Shown here one piece after another: positions 9,993 to 19,662 of a stretch of DNA of 64,000 bases. The position numbers and the translations under genes are program-made. The notes beneath the pieces were generated by a model. The model saw only the letters and a program-made list of their open reading frames with translations, did no database searches and was not told the DNA's origin. Each line of letters starts with the position of its first letter. Position 1 is the stretch's first letter. The DNA is from an uncultured Bacteroidales bacterium. GTDB lineage: Bacteria; Bacteroidota; Bacteroidia; Bacteroidales; UBA932. The DNA lies in NCBI GenBank assembly GCA_900316525.1, contig ONDF01000009.1, positions 1-64,000 of the forward strand, written 5' to 3'.

Positions 9993-10046
9993 CGCGCATT
10001 TCCCGGAAATTCATTATCTTTGCCTTCCCAACCAATTTCCGAGAAC

Positions 10047-10301
10047 ATGCGTAACGACAATCTTGAAATATGGTGGTCGTCCCTGACCATCGCCCAGAAA
10101 GAAAGAATCGCCCGCAAGGGCCAGACCAAGGCTTCCCCGGACGGGAAGGTGGATGAGGCGCAGGTGCGCTATCCCGCCTGCACGTGCTGGTGGAACGCCC
10201 TGCCGGATGCGGACAAACAAAAAATCCACGACCATTGCGTGGACCGTCACGGCTATCTGCTTTCCGATTGGAACGCGGCCGACCCGTACGGCGGCGACTA
10301 G
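10047..10301 (+). CDS. Small conserved-looking hypothetical protein (84 aa)
   Basis: Start chosen at MRNDNLEIWW because a promoter box (TTATCTTTG, ending about 10022) leaves a leader of about 20 nt; an upstream in-frame ATG at 10020 overlaps the box itself. The product is a charged soluble protein with several Trp residues and the segment YPACTCWWNALPDADKQKIHDHC, where Cys and His could bind a metal. Its stop overlaps the stop of the converging lipid kinase (shared CTAG). I do not recognise the family. Confidence 0.7.
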   Translation: MRNDNLEIWWSSLTIAQKERIARKGQTKASPDGKVDEAQVRYPACTCWWNALPDADKQKIHDHCVDRHGYLLSDWNAADPYGGD

Positions 10302-11185
10302 ATCTTCTCCAGCCGGGACGGCGGGACGACCACGTCCAGCGCCCCCGGAACTATCTCCAGCACCAAATCGACGCCGGCCTCGAAGGGGTCGCCGTCACAA
10401 TGCGCCGGGCCCGGATGGTCCCGGCTTATTTGTACCCGCGCGCTCCGGAAGGACCGCACGCGGCGGCTTGCATCGGCCTTGCCCGTCATCAGCTGCGCGG
10501 CGAGAATCGGGATCTCCCAGGTAGAGAACGGCTCGACGACCGTCACGTCCAGCAGGCCGTCCCGCAGGGAAGCCTTCGGAACGATCCGCGCCTCGTTCCC
10601 CCACTGGTTCGCATTGCCCACGGTGATGATCACGGCCGGTCCGGACCAGGTCCCGGCATCCGTCGTTACCCGGTACTGATGGGCCCGGTCGCCGTGCTTC
10701 CAGAGGCCCCAGGCCGTGGAAATGTAGGTGCCCAGACCCCGCTTGGGCGAGCGGGCGAAATCCCAGGCCACGTCCGCGTCCAGGCCCACGCCGGCCGTGC
10801 AGAAGAACGGCCGGCCGTCCAGCCGGGCCGCGTCGATGCGGGCGATGCGCCCCGCATTGAGCGCCCGGACGGCCTTCGCCGGATTCCGGCTGATCCCCAG
10901 GTGCAGGGCCAGGCCGTCCCCGCTTCCGCAGGGAATGATGCCCAGCGCCTTCCCGGTGCCCAGCAGGCCCGTCGCGACCTCGCTCACGGTCCCGTCGCCG
11001 CCCACGGCGACCACGATGTCGGCATCGCACGACCGGGCCCAGGCGGTCGCGTCGCCGGCCTTCCCGGTCTCCCGCACCTCGTACGAGAATGCCGACCGGT
11101 CCAAATAACGGTCAATGGCGGCAAGGACCTTTCGTTTGTCCTTGCCGCCAGAGACGGGATTCACAATGAATGTGATGCGTTTCAC
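10298..11185 (-). CDS. Diacylglycerol-kinase-family lipid kinase (YegS/DagK-like)
   Basis: 295 residues of the DAGK catalytic fold. Seen: FIVNPVSGGKDKRK at the N terminus, the nucleotide-binding VVAVGGDGTVSEVATGLLG, and IPCGSGDGLALHLGI, all diagnostic. The C-terminal part (CDGDPFEAGVDLVLEI) matches the second beta-sandwich domain. It phosphorylates a lipid such as diacylglycerol or a sphingoid base at the membrane; substrate not determined. Its start is immediately next to the stop of the upstream FadL-like gene (shared base at 11185), suggesting co-transcription. Confidence 0.9.
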   Translation of the reverse strand: MKRITFIVNPVSGGKDKRKVLAAIDRYLDRSAFSYEVRETGKAGDATAWARSCDADIVVAVGGDGTVSEVATGLLGTGKALGIIPCGSGDGLALHLGISRNPAKAVRALNAGRIARIDAARLDGRPFFCTAGVGLDADVAWDFARSPKRGLGTYISTAWGLWKHGDRAHQYRVTTDAGTWSGPAVIITVGNANQWGNEARIVPKASLRDGLLDVTVVEPFSTWEIPILAAQLMTGKADASRRVRSFRSARVQISRDHPGPAHCDGDPFEAGVDLVLEIVPGALDVVVPPSRLEKI

Positions 11186-12798
11186 TAGAACCGCCAGCCC
11201 AGGGTCACGAGGGCGTTGCAGAGGGCGGACTGGGCGCCGACTTCGGGCGTCACGACATCGCCGTCCACCAGGGTGGATCCGTCGCTGCCCTTGAAGTAGT
11301 ACCAGTAAGGCGTGAGGTATTCGCTCGGAAGATACTGGAACCGGACCGCGGCATCCACGAAGAAGGAACGCGGAGAGCTGTAGCCGATACCGAAGGAAAC
11401 GGCGCTGCGGAGCTGGTCCTTGCGTTCGTTGCTGGTAAGCGGGGCGACGCGGCCGTCGTCGGTGAGCCAGTTGTACTGGGCGCCGGTGGTGAGGTTGTAA
11501 CCCACCCGGAGCGCCAGCGCCGGATCGGGCTTGATCTCAGCGCCCAGGCGGACCGCATGGACGGGACCGGTGAAATCCTGGATGTCCAGGTTCGTATCGC
11601 CGAAATCATAGTAGTAATCGTCGTCGTAGGCCGCGCGGAGCCGCATGCTGCGGAAGTCGGTGTACTCGTAGTCGGCGCTCACGAGGCCGAACTGGCCGAT
11701 CGTGTAGGCGATACCGACATTGGCGCGCCAGGGAGCGATGACGTTGAAGGCCCACTCGTCGATCGGAGAAGACTTGGACATCTGCTCCTGATAAGCCAGG
11801 GAGGAGCCGTCCAGCTGGTAGGTCTCATGGACCGTGATCAGCGTAGGCGTCTGGATGGCGGCGCCGATCCGGAGGCCGGCGACGGGACGGGCGATGAAGC
11901 CGATCTTCGCGTAGAGGCCGGAACCGTTGTCGCGGTAGGAGGAACGGATCCGCAGGGACTTGAAGTCGTTCCCGTAATCGATGCCGGAGAGGGCCTCCTC
12001 GGAACGGGTTTCGTCGTTGCGGTAGTTCAGGGACGTGATCCCGAGGTTCGCGCCCAGGTAGAACTTGTCGTTGAAGTCCAGGCCGAAGTTCATCAGGAGG
12101 TCATACTTGCTGCCCTTGCGGTCCAGGCCGTAGTACTGGCCGATCTTGTCGGTGAGGACGATCTTGCCGTTGTCCAGCAGGGACTCGGTGAGACCGACAT
12201 AGGAACCGTTGATCTGCTCGACAATACCGCTCTGCCAGCCGACCATCGTCTCCCAGGAAGGGATGTTGGAGCCGTAGAAGCTGCCGTCCAGGACGTCGGT
12301 GGTGTAGCCGTCGGCCTGGGAAGCCAGGGAACCGGCGACGGAAGTGCTCGCGTTGGTGCCGGTCGCGCTCAGTTTGTTCGTATAGTCGCGAGTGACATTG
12401 CCCACGATACCGAAGGAAATGCGCTTGAGACCGCGCTTGTTGCGGGTGTCATAGACCATCATCGCGCCGAAGTTGGGCATGCCCATCCGGTTGTTGCGGG
12501 TGCGGACCTTGTCCTGGAAGCCATCCGACAGGGTGCCCTGCGCGGTCACCGTGGAGATGCTGAGCCCGGGGGTGATGGTGAACTGCGAGTAGGAGGCCAC
12601 GGCAGAACCGGCCGGATTGAAGGTCAGGGAGCCGAGATCACCGCCGACGGCGGTCATCGCGTTGCCCATGCCCACGGAACGGGCCGTGCCCAGGTAATCG
12701 TTCTCGGAGTAGTTGAGTGCGTCCCTCCAATCCTGCGCCCCGGCCTGGAGCGCCAATGCGGAGAGGAAGACTACTGCCAATATCCTTTTCATAGTCAT
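11185..12798 (-). CDS. FadL/OmpP1-like outer membrane beta-barrel protein
   Basis: About 537 residues with signal peptide MKRILAVVFLSALALQAGAQ. The segment SENDYLGTARSVGMGNAMTA then VGGDLGSLTFNPAG is the hatch-region signature of the FadL/TodX/OmpP1 hydrophobic-compound transporters in Bacteroidota. The rest alternates as beta strands, and the C terminus NALVTLGWRF ends in Phe as expected for BAM insertion. Start is uncertain: GTG at 12804, ATG at 12798 or ATG at 12792 are in frame; the signal peptide begins at 12792. It lies 24 bp or so downstream of the low-complexity lipoprotein gene. Confidence 0.85.
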   Translation of the reverse strand: MTMKRILAVVFLSALALQAGAQDWRDALNYSENDYLGTARSVGMGNAMTAVGGDLGSLTFNPAGSAVASYSQFTITPGLSISTVTAQGTLSDGFQDKVRTRNNRMGMPNFGAMMVYDTRNKRGLKRISFGIVGNVTRDYTNKLSATGTNASTSVAGSLASQADGYTTDVLDGSFYGSNIPSWETMVGWQSGIVEQINGSYVGLTESLLDNGKIVLTDKIGQYYGLDRKGSKYDLLMNFGLDFNDKFYLGANLGITSLNYRNDETRSEEALSGIDYGNDFKSLRIRSSYRDNGSGLYAKIGFIARPVAGLRIGAAIQTPTLITVHETYQLDGSSLAYQEQMSKSSPIDEWAFNVIAPWRANVGIAYTIGQFGLVSADYEYTDFRSMRLRAAYDDDYYYDFGDTNLDIQDFTGPVHAVRLGAEIKPDPALALRVGYNLTTGAQYNWLTDDGRVAPLTSNERKDQLRSAVSFGIGYSSPRSFFVDAAVRFQYLPSEYLTPYWYYFKGSDGSTLVDGDVVTPEVGAQSALCNALVTLGWRF

Positions 12799-12825
12799 GA
12801 TCACGATTGAAAGTTAAACGTCCAT

Positions 12826-14160
12826 TTATCGACGGCCGCCGCCACCGCGGGAGGAAGAACCGCCGCCGGAATATCCGCCGCCGCTGCTACGGGAGGAGGA
12901 GCCACCGGAGTAGCCGCCACCGCTGCTGCTGCGGGAAGAAGAGCCGCCGGAATAGCCGCCGCTGCTGCGGGAAGAGGAGCTGCCGGAGTAGCTGCCGCCG
13001 CTGCTGCGGGAGGAAGAAGAGCCGGAGTAGCTGCCGCCGGAACTGCGGTAGGAACCGCCGGAAGAGGAGCTGCTGCGAGGCGAGGTCCGATAGTTCGCGG
13101 AACTGCTGCTGCGGGAGACCGAGCTGCCGCTGCTGCGGGAGACGGAGCTGCCGCTGCTACGGGAAACCGTGCTGCCGCTGCTGCGGGAGACGGAACCGCT
13201 GCTGCGCGCGGCCGAACCGGAATTGTAGGTACCGGACGTGCCGCGGGAAGTGGCGGCGCCGCTGCGCGCGGAGGTGGTCGTTCCGGCGGAACGGGTCACG
13301 GTCGAGGCCGAACGGGTCGTGCCGGGAACCGCGGAGCGGGAGACGCTCGTCAGGCCGGTGTTGGAACGGCGGGACGTGCCGCGGGAGACGGTGGAGCCGG
13401 AAGCCGCGGAGCCGCCGGCGCGGGTCAGGCCGCTGCTGCGTCCGGACGCGCCGCCCCGGGAGACATAGCTCCGGGTGCTGCGGGAAGCGTCGCGATGGCC
13501 GACCTGGCGGGCATGGCTGTTCCGCTGCATCCAGTGGCCGGACCAGCCGCCTACGCCGTAGTAGCCGCCATAGTAGTGGCCATAGTAGCCATGGTAGCCA
13601 TACCAGCCCGGATAATAGCCGTAGCCATAGTATCCGTAGTAGGACGGACCCCAATACCAGGGATCGTAATACCAGGAAGAGTACCAAGGATCCCAGGGAT
13701 CATACCAGCCCCACGTACGGTAGTAGCCGTAGTGGCGCCAGGGACGGTAATACCACGGGTCCCAGTACCATGGATCCCAGTAAGTCCAGGAAGAATAGTA
13801 CCAAGGATCGTAGTAACCGCGCAGGTACCACGGACGATAGGCCCAGGAATAGTCCCAGCCGTAGTTGTTCACGACCGTGATATCCGTGATGCCACTGTCG
13901 AAGTGGAGCCTTGCTGTCTTTCCTTCGGGAACGACGACCGTGTCGCCCTGAGCGCTCAGGACGTATACTTCGGATTCGACGGACTCCTTCACCAAGGCGT
14001 CCATCTCCTCCTGGGAAACGGCGGCTACGGGAGCCTCCGAACGGGGATCCGCATAGATGCCGTCTTCGAACTGCTGCGTGCCCGCAGCGAACTGGGCGGA
14101 CGTGCCGCAGGAAACCGCGGCGAGCAGACCCAGCAGGTAGGGAGCCAGATGCTTTTTCAT
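12826..14160 (-). CDS. Low-complexity lipoprotein: Tyr/Trp-rich block followed by Ser/Arg/Gly repeats
   Basis: 444 residues. Lipobox LLAAVSC (Cys18). Residues about 30-97 are an ordinary soluble stretch ending in HFDSGITDITVVNNY. Residues 98-210 are extremely rich in Tyr, Trp, Gly, Pro and Asp (units such as YYDPWYW and GYYGYG). Residues 221-444 are Ser/Arg/Gly/Thr repeats (units SRSSGSSV, SGGSYSGSSS) ending SSSRGGGGRR. The DNA is a string of imperfect repeats. This layout suggests an exported, intrinsically disordered, aromatic-rich polymer or coat protein; no function is known to me. It is just upstream of the FadL-like barrel gene. Confidence 0.8.
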   Translation of the reverse strand: MKKHLAPYLLGLLAAVSCGTSAQFAAGTQQFEDGIYADPRSEAPVAAVSQEEMDALVKESVESEVYVLSAQGDTVVVPEGKTARLHFDSGITDITVVNNYGWDYSWAYRPWYLRGYYDPWYYSSWTYWDPWYWDPWYYRPWRHYGYYRTWGWYDPWDPWYSSWYYDPWYWGPSYYGYYGYGYYPGWYGYHGYYGHYYGGYYGVGGWSGHWMQRNSHARQVGHRDASRSTRSYVSRGGASGRSSGLTRAGGSAASGSTVSRGTSRRSNTGLTSVSRSAVPGTTRSASTVTRSAGTTTSARSGAATSRGTSGTYNSGSAARSSGSVSRSSGSTVSRSSGSSVSRSSGSSVSRSSSSANYRTSPRSSSSSGGSYRSSGGSYSGSSSSRSSGGSYSGSSSSRSSGGYSGGSSSRSSSGGGYSGGSSSRSSGGGYSGGGSSSRGGGGRR

Positions 14161-14192
14161 GTCAGAACCTCCTTTTTATCCAATAAAATAAG

Positions 14193-14200
14193 TATCTTTG
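14193..14200 (+). promoter_or_regulatory. Promoter -7 box for proS
   Basis: TATCTTTG matches the Bacteroidota -7 consensus TAnnTTTG. The ATG of proS is at 14315, giving a leader of roughly 105 nt, longer than for most genes here. I see no recognisable riboswitch in that leader. Confidence 0.6.
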
Positions 14201-14314
14201 TGCCGGAAAAAACCCGGATTGCAAGGAAAATCGCAACAAATGTGCCAATTCCCCCTTGCACGGGCAATGTTACTGACAATTTTTCAAAAAAGCAATCGAA
14301 AAAGCAATAGAATT

Positions 14315-15793
14315 ATGGCAAAAGAGGTAACGAAACGGTCCGAGAACTACTCCCAGTGGTACAACGACCTCGTGGTGAAGGCCGACCTGGCCGAGCAGTC
14401 CGCCGTCCGCGGCTGTATGGTCATCAAGCCCTACGGATACGCCATCTGGGAGAAGATGCAGCACATTCTCGACGGCATGTTCAAGGAGACCGGGCACAAG
14501 AACGCCTACTTCCCGCTCTTCATCCCCAAGTCCTTCTTCAGCCGCGAGGCCGAGCACGTGGCCGGATTCGCGAAGGAGTGCGCCGTGGTGACGCACCACC
14601 GCCTGATGAACGATCCCGGCGGCAAGGGCGTCGTCGTGGACCCCGAGGCGAAGCTCGAGGAAGAGCTCATCGTCCGCCCCACTTCCGAAACCATCATCTG
14701 GAACACCTATAAGAACTGGATCCATTCCTGGCGCGACCTCCCCATCCTGTGCAACCAGTGGTGCAATGTCGTGCGCTGGGAGATGCGCACCCGGCTGTTC
14801 CTCCGCACCGCGGAGTTCCTCTGGCAGGAGGGCCACACCGCCCACGCCACCGCCGCCGAGGCCGAGGCCGAGAAGCAGCGGATGGTGGACGTGTATGCCC
14901 GTTTCGCCCGCGAAATCATGGCCCTGCCCGTGGTGGTGGGCCACAAGAGCCCGGGCGAGCGCTTCGCCGGCGCCATCGACACGATGACCATCGAGGCGAT
15001 GATGCAGGACGGCAAGGCCCTGCAGGCCGGTACGTCCCACTTCCTGGGCCAGAACTTCGCGAAGTCCTTCGACGTCCAGTTCACGAACAAGGAAGGCCAG
15101 CAGGAATACGTCTGGGCCACCTCCTGGGGCGTGTCCACCCGCCTGATGGGCGCCCTGATCATGGCCCACGGCGACGACAACGGCCTCGTCCTTCCCCCGG
15201 CCCTCGCCCCGATCCAGGTGGTGATGGTCCCCATCTACAAGAGCGACGAGGAGCGCAACCTCGTGCTGGACAAGATGTATGAGGTCAAGAAGGCCCTGGA
15301 GGCCAAGGGCCACAGCGTCGAGGTCGACGACCGCGACAACCTGCGCCCGGGCTTCAAGTTCGCCGAATGGGAGCTCAAGGGCGTGCCCGTGCGCCTGGCG
15401 ATGGGCCCGCGCGACCTCCAGAACGGCACCGTCGAGGTCGCCCGCCGCGACACCCTCGAGAAGATCACCGAGCCGCTGGAAGGCCTGGACGAGCGGATCA
15501 TCGGCCTGCTGGACGACATCCAGAAGAGCATCTACCAGCGCGCCTTCGACTACCGCGCCGCGAACGTCCGCAAGGTGGACACCTGGGACGAGTTCAAGGA
15601 GGAGATCGAGAAGGGCGGCTTCCTGCTCTGCCACTGGGACGGCACCGCCGAGACGGAGGCCCGGATCCAAGAGGAGACCAAGGCGACCATCCGCTGCATC
15701 CCCGTGGACAGCTTCGTCGTCGAGGAGGAAGGCAAGTGCGTGTACAGCGGCAAGCCTTCGCACCAGCGCGTGATTTTTGCAAGATCCTATTAA
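14315..15793 (+). CDS. proS: Prolyl-tRNA synthetase, short (archaeal/eukaryotic-type) form
   Basis: Charges tRNA-Pro with proline. Starting at [18 protein letters not shown] the product has 492 residues, typical of the short ProS lacking the editing insertion. Class II motifs are visible: motif 2 region [20 protein letters not shown] and the proline/adenylate region [19 protein letters not shown], followed by an anticodon-binding domain ([17 protein letters not shown]). The upstream extension to 14198 is not needed and lies in the leader. It is followed by the DUF3078 gene after 16 bp. Confidence 0.97.
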   Translation: MAKEVTKRSENYSQWYNDLVVKADLAEQSAVRGCMVIKPYGYAIWEKMQHILDGMFKETGHKNAYFPLFIPKSFFSREAEHVAGFAKECAVVTHHRLMNDPGGKGVVVDPEAKLEEELIVRPTSETIIWNTYKNWIHSWRDLPILCNQWCNVVRWEMRTRLFLRTAEFLWQEGHTAHATAAEAEAEKQRMVDVYARFAREIMALPVVVGHKSPGERFAGAIDTMTIEAMMQDGKALQAGTSHFLGQNFAKSFDVQFTNKEGQQEYVWATSWGVSTRLMGALIMAHGDDNGLVLPPALAPIQVVMVPIYKSDEERNLVLDKMYEVKKALEAKGHSVEVDDRDNLRPGFKFAEWELKGVPVRLAMGPRDLQNGTVEVARRDTLEKITEPLEGLDERIIGLLDDIQKSIYQRAFDYRAANVRKVDTWDEFKEEIEKGGFLLCHWDGTAETEARIQEETKATIRCIPVDSFVVEEEGKCVYSGKPSHQRVIFARSY

Positions 15794-15809
15794 TCAACAT
15801 GTCAGCGAT

Positions 15810-16841
15810 ATGAAGAAGGTTATCATCCTCGCCCTGGCCCTCGTGGCCGGCAGCGCCGCGCTTTCCGCGCAGGACACGCAGAAGGCCGCGGCCGAAGCCG
15901 CCGCCGCCCTTACCGCGGCGACCGACAAGCCCGAGGTGGCGCCCAAGACCACCTACTGGACCAACTCCCTCCTGAACCAGATCAACTTCGGCCAGACGTC
16001 CCTGTGGAACTGGGCCGCCGGCGGCTACAACAACTACACGCTCGCCGCCGCCATCGACGCGAACGCGAACTACAAGAAGGACAAGATGATCTGGAACAAC
16101 CGGCTCCAGCTGGACTACGGTTTCCTCTATTCCGCCGACAAGCCCATCCTCCAGAAGACCAAGGACCGCATCTACTTCGAGTCCAAGTGGGGCTATGAGA
16201 CCACGGTCCGCCACCTGGCCTACTCCGCGAACTTCGACTTCAAGACGCAGTTCAACGACAACTTCAAGTACGGCACGCCCAAGAACGAGGAAGGCCACGA
16301 CCCGTCCATCCAGGACTGGCTGGATGCCCGGACGCTGATGTCCGGCTTCCTGTCCCCGGCCTACACCAACTTCGGTCTCGGTCTCCTGTGGACCCCGAAG
16401 CCCTGGTTCTCCCTCAACTTCTCCCCGCTCACCGCGGACCTCGTGATCGTGCGGAATCCCGCCCTGCGGAACACCTACGGCATGGAGCTCCGGGAAGGTG
16501 GAGACAAGACCGTCGGCACTGACTACAAGCCCGTCCGGTTCGGTCTCGGCGCCCAGCTGAAGGTGGACTGCAAGTGGGTCATCAACGACGTGTTCAACTA
16601 CACCACGCAGCTGGTCCTCTTCTCCGACTACCTCCACAAGCCCCTGAACCTGCGGGTGAACTGGGACAACAAGATGTTCTGGAAGATGACCAAATTCTTC
16701 GCCCTCACCCTCTCGACGAACCTCATCTACGATGAGAACGTGAAGGTCAAGCAGGTCGCTCCGGACGTGAAGGTCGCGGCCGTCCAGTTCAAGGAATTCC
16801 TGGAGTTCGGCTTCACCTACACCTTCACCAACAAGAAATAA
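15810..16841 (+). CDS. DUF3078 family outer membrane beta-barrel protein
   Basis: 343 residues with signal peptide MKKVIILALALVAGSAALSAQ. The motif WTNSLLNQINFGQTSLWNWAAGG followed by alternating strands (NYKKDKMIWNNRLQLDYG) is the DUF3078 signature common in Bacteroidota. The C terminus FGFTYTFTNKK closes a barrel. Its role is not known; family members are predicted outer-membrane barrels. It is 4 bp upstream of tilS and probably co-transcribed. The ATG at 15810 is preferred to the earlier in-frame start in the proS 3' end because it begins the signal peptide. Confidence 0.85.
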   Translation: MKKVIILALALVAGSAALSAQDTQKAAAEAAAALTAATDKPEVAPKTTYWTNSLLNQINFGQTSLWNWAAGGYNNYTLAAAIDANANYKKDKMIWNNRLQLDYGFLYSADKPILQKTKDRIYFESKWGYETTVRHLAYSANFDFKTQFNDNFKYGTPKNEEGHDPSIQDWLDARTLMSGFLSPAYTNFGLGLLWTPKPWFSLNFSPLTADLVIVRNPALRNTYGMELREGGDKTVGTDYKPVRFGLGAQLKVDCKWVINDVFNYTTQLVLFSDYLHKPLNLRVNWDNKMFWKMTKFFALTLSTNLIYDENVKVKQVAPDVKVAAVQFKEFLEFGFTYTFTNKK

Positions 16842-16845
16842 GTCC

Positions 16846-18084
16846 ATGGTCCTCGTCGCCGTCAGCGGTGGCCGGGACTCGATGGTCTTGGCAGAAAAGG
16901 TTCGCCGGGAAGGCGGACCTTTTGCCATTGCCCATTGCAACTTCCGCCTCCGGGGCGCCGACAGCGACGCCGACGAGGCGCTCGTCCGCGCCTGGGCGGC
17001 CCGGTACGGCGTGCCCTGCCACGTGCAGGCGTTCGACACGGAAGCCTGTGCCGATGCGGAAGGCATCAGCATCGAGATGGCCGCGCGGAAGCTCCGCTAC
17101 CGCTGGTTCGGCCAGCTGTGCCGGGAGCACGGCTACGAGGCCGTCCTGACGGCCCACCACGCAGGCGACAACGCGGAAACGTTCTTCCTCAACCTCCTCC
17201 GCGGAAGCGGCATCAAAGGCCTCTGCGGGATGGCGGAGGACGGTTTCCTGCCGGATCCGGACTATGCCGGCATTCCCCTCCGCCGGCCGCTCCTCCACAC
17301 CACCCGGGCGGAAATCGACGCCCTGGCCGCCGCCTGGAACCTTCCCTGGCGGGAGGACCGCACCAACGCGGAGAACACCGTGAAACGCAATAAGTTACGG
17401 AATCTGGTCTTCCCGGTCCTGCGGGAAATCAACCCCTCCTTCGAGGAAACCCTTGCGGCCGACATGGACCGCCTCCGCCTGGTGGAAAAGATCGCCGACA
17501 GCTACTACCGGGAACACGTGGACCTGGTCTGGGACGGGCGGCGCGTGGACACGACGCTCCTGAAGACCATCCCCGGCTGGGAGTACATCCTGTACCGGAT
17601 CCTGGAGGGCGAAGGGATGGAGCCGGCGCTCATCGCCCAGGCGACGGACATCGTCCGGAGCGGCCAGAGCGGCCGGCGGGCGGGCACGTTCGTCAGCGCC
17701 GCCGGGCGGCTGGTCCGGGAAGAGGCCGTGGGCGCGCCGGAGATCCGAGTCTCGGAAGAGCCCTGGGAGCCCGGCCGCTCCCCCGTGATGCCGGAAGGCG
17801 TCCTGGCCGTGGATGCGGACAAGGTCCACGGGGACCTCGTCGCGGACCGCTGGGTGGCGGGCGACTGGATCCGCCCGCTGGGGATGCGCGGCCGGAAGAA
17901 GCTCCAGGACTGGTTCAAGGACCGGCATTATTCCCTCGTGGACAAGAAGCGGGCGGTCGTCGTCCGCGACAGCGGCCTGACCGACCTGCACCACGTGGTC
18001 GCGGTCGCCGGCCAGACCATCGACGAAGCCTACAAGATCAACCCCGATACCCGTCGGATCTTCAAGATCACCCTCCATGGATAA
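16846..18084 (+). CDS. tilS: tRNA(Ile)-lysidine synthase
   Basis: Converts C34 of the tRNA-Ile CAU anticodon to lysidine so that it decodes AUA. The PP-loop ATP motif SGGRDS is at residues 7-12, followed by RGADSDADEALVRAWA, AARKLRYRWF and ARTHHAGDNAETFF-type residues (TAHHAGDNAETFFLNLLRG). A C-terminal TilS domain is present (LQDWFKDRHYSLVDKKRAVVV). The protein begins directly at the first strand, about 10-15 residues shorter at the N terminus than E. coli TilS. 8-bp overlap with the sulfatase start suggests coupling. Confidence 0.95.
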   Translation: MVLVAVSGGRDSMVLAEKVRREGGPFAIAHCNFRLRGADSDADEALVRAWAARYGVPCHVQAFDTEACADAEGISIEMAARKLRYRWFGQLCREHGYEAVLTAHHAGDNAETFFLNLLRGSGIKGLCGMAEDGFLPDPDYAGIPLRRPLLHTTRAEIDALAAAWNLPWREDRTNAENTVKRNKLRNLVFPVLREINPSFEETLAADMDRLRLVEKIADSYYREHVDLVWDGRRVDTTLLKTIPGWEYILYRILEGEGMEPALIAQATDIVRSGQSGRRAGTFVSAAGRLVREEAVGAPEIRVSEEPWEPGRSPVMPEGVLAVDADKVHGDLVADRWVAGDWIRPLGMRGRKKLQDWFKDRHYSLVDKKRAVVVRDSGLTDLHHVVAVAGQTIDEAYKINPDTRRIFKITLHG

Positions 18085-19600
18085 GAAACTGCTCACCCTG
18101 GGCCTGGCCCTCGCCGGGACCGCCGCCGCGGCGCAGGAGCGCCCGAACATCGTCCTGTTCCTGGTGGACGACATGGGCGTGATGGACACTTCCGTGCCTT
18201 TCCTGACCGACGGCAAGGGCAATCCGGTGCGCTACCCGCTGAACGACTGGTACCGCACGCCCAACATGGAACGACTTGCCAACCAGGGCGTCCGCTTCTC
18301 GCAGTTTTACGCGCAGGGCATCAGCTCGCCGTCCCGTGCCTCGCTCATGACGGGGCAGGACGCCGCCCGGCACCGCATCACGAACTGGATCCGCAGCGAG
18401 GGGAACAACCGCGACGACTACGGCCCGTACGACTGGAACTGGGAAGGCCTCGGAGCGGACGACGTCACCCTCCCCCGCCTTCTTCGGGAGGCCGGCTACC
18501 GGACCATCCACGTGGGCAAGGGGCATTTCGCACCGTTCGGGCATTCGGGCGAGAATCCGCTGGACCTCGGATTCGATGTCAATGTCGCCGGCTCGTCCAT
18601 CGGCGAACCCGGCAGCTACCTCGGCGAGAACGGCTACGGCCTCCTCCGCGGCACGCGCTCCCGCGCCGTGCCCGGACTGGACAAATACCACGGCACCGAC
18701 ACTTTCCTCACGGAAGCATTGACCTTGGAAGCCCTCGCGCAGGTCGATTCGGCCGTGACCGCGAAGGAGCCTTTCTTCCTGTACCTGTCGCACTACGCCG
18801 TCCACAATCCCTTCGAGATCGACAAGCGCTTCATCGCTCATTATCAAGACACTACATACAGCCAGGCCGCCCGCGGATATGCCACACTCATCGAGGGCAT
18901 GGACAAGTCCCTGGGGGATGTGATGGACCATCTGGAGGAACTCGGCATCGCGGAGAACACCCTGATCGTCTTCCTCGGCGACAACGGGTCCGACGCGCCG
19001 CTCGGCGGCAGCCACGACATCGGCTCCTCGGCCCCGCTCCGGGGCAAGAAGGGCTCCGAGTTCGAAGGCGGGACGCGCGTCCCTTGCATCATCGCCTGGG
19101 CCCGGCCGGACGGTAAGAACGCCTGGCAGCGGAGATACCCCGTCCTTCAGGGTGCCATCAAGCCGGAAATCGGGACCATCATGGACATCTTCCCCACCCT
19201 GACCCTGCTCTCCGGCGCCAAAGTTCCTCTTCCTCCCGCCTATACGGAAGACGGATACCTTCTCTGGGGCATTCTGGCCGGAGGTGAAGACCCGTGGCAC
19301 GAAGATACTTTCCTGGACCACTTCCCTCACCAGCACCGCGGCAGCTACTTCACCTCCTGGCGGCACGGTGACTGGAAGCTCATCTACTATTACAATCCGG
19401 CGCACCCAGACTACCCGCAGTGCACCCTCTACAACCTGAAGGAAGACCCGTCGGAAAGCCAGGACGTCCTCCGGAAGCACCCCCGCGTCGCCCGCCGCCT
19501 CCTCCGCGAGATGATCGACCGCCTCCGGCGCGACAACGCCACCTACCCCGTCGATTTCGAAGGAAAGCCCGTCCTTCCCCGCGAGGACGCCATCCGGTAG
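18077..19600 (+). CDS. Secreted sulfatase (S1 family, Ser-type active site)
   Basis: 507 residues with signal peptide (AAA-QERPNI). Type I sulfatase signatures: NIVLFLVDDMGVMD (metal-binding Asp31-Asp32) and GISSPSRASLMTGQ, where Ser83 in S-x-P-x-R is the residue converted to formylglycine. Ser instead of Cys implies activation by an anaerobic radical SAM maturase (anSME), not seen in this window. Other active-site segments: VGKGHFAPFG and LIVFLGDNGSDAPLGGSHD. It removes sulfate from a glycan or aryl ester in the periplasm; substrate unknown. It overlaps tilS by 8 bp, an odd partnership for a catabolic gene. Confidence 0.93.
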   Translation: MDKKLLTLGLALAGTAAAAQERPNIVLFLVDDMGVMDTSVPFLTDGKGNPVRYPLNDWYRTPNMERLANQGVRFSQFYAQGISSPSRASLMTGQDAARHRITNWIRSEGNNRDDYGPYDWNWEGLGADDVTLPRLLREAGYRTIHVGKGHFAPFGHSGENPLDLGFDVNVAGSSIGEPGSYLGENGYGLLRGTRSRAVPGLDKYHGTDTFLTEALTLEALAQVDSAVTAKEPFFLYLSHYAVHNPFEIDKRFIAHYQDTTYSQAARGYATLIEGMDKSLGDVMDHLEELGIAENTLIVFLGDNGSDAPLGGSHDIGSSAPLRGKKGSEFEGGTRVPCIIAWARPDGKNAWQRRYPVLQGAIKPEIGTIMDIFPTLTLLSGAKVPLPPAYTEDGYLLWGILAGGEDPWHEDTFLDHFPHQHRGSYFTSWRHGDWKLIYYYNPAHPDYPQCTLYNLKEDPSESQDVLRKHPRVARRLLREMIDRLRRDNATYPVDFEGKPVLPREDAIR

Positions 19601-19609
19601 GGGCCAGCT

Positions 19610-19641
19610 TTTGGCCGTGGTGCGGAAAAGTGTTATCTTTG
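19610..19641 (+). promoter_or_regulatory. Promoter of lpxD
   Basis: TTTG (19610-19613), 20-bp spacer, TATCTTTG (19634-19641): a full match to the Bacteroidota promoter. The lpxD ATG is 22 nt downstream of the -7 box. Confidence 0.75.
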
Positions 19642-19662
19642 CAGACGATTTAATCTGTCACT

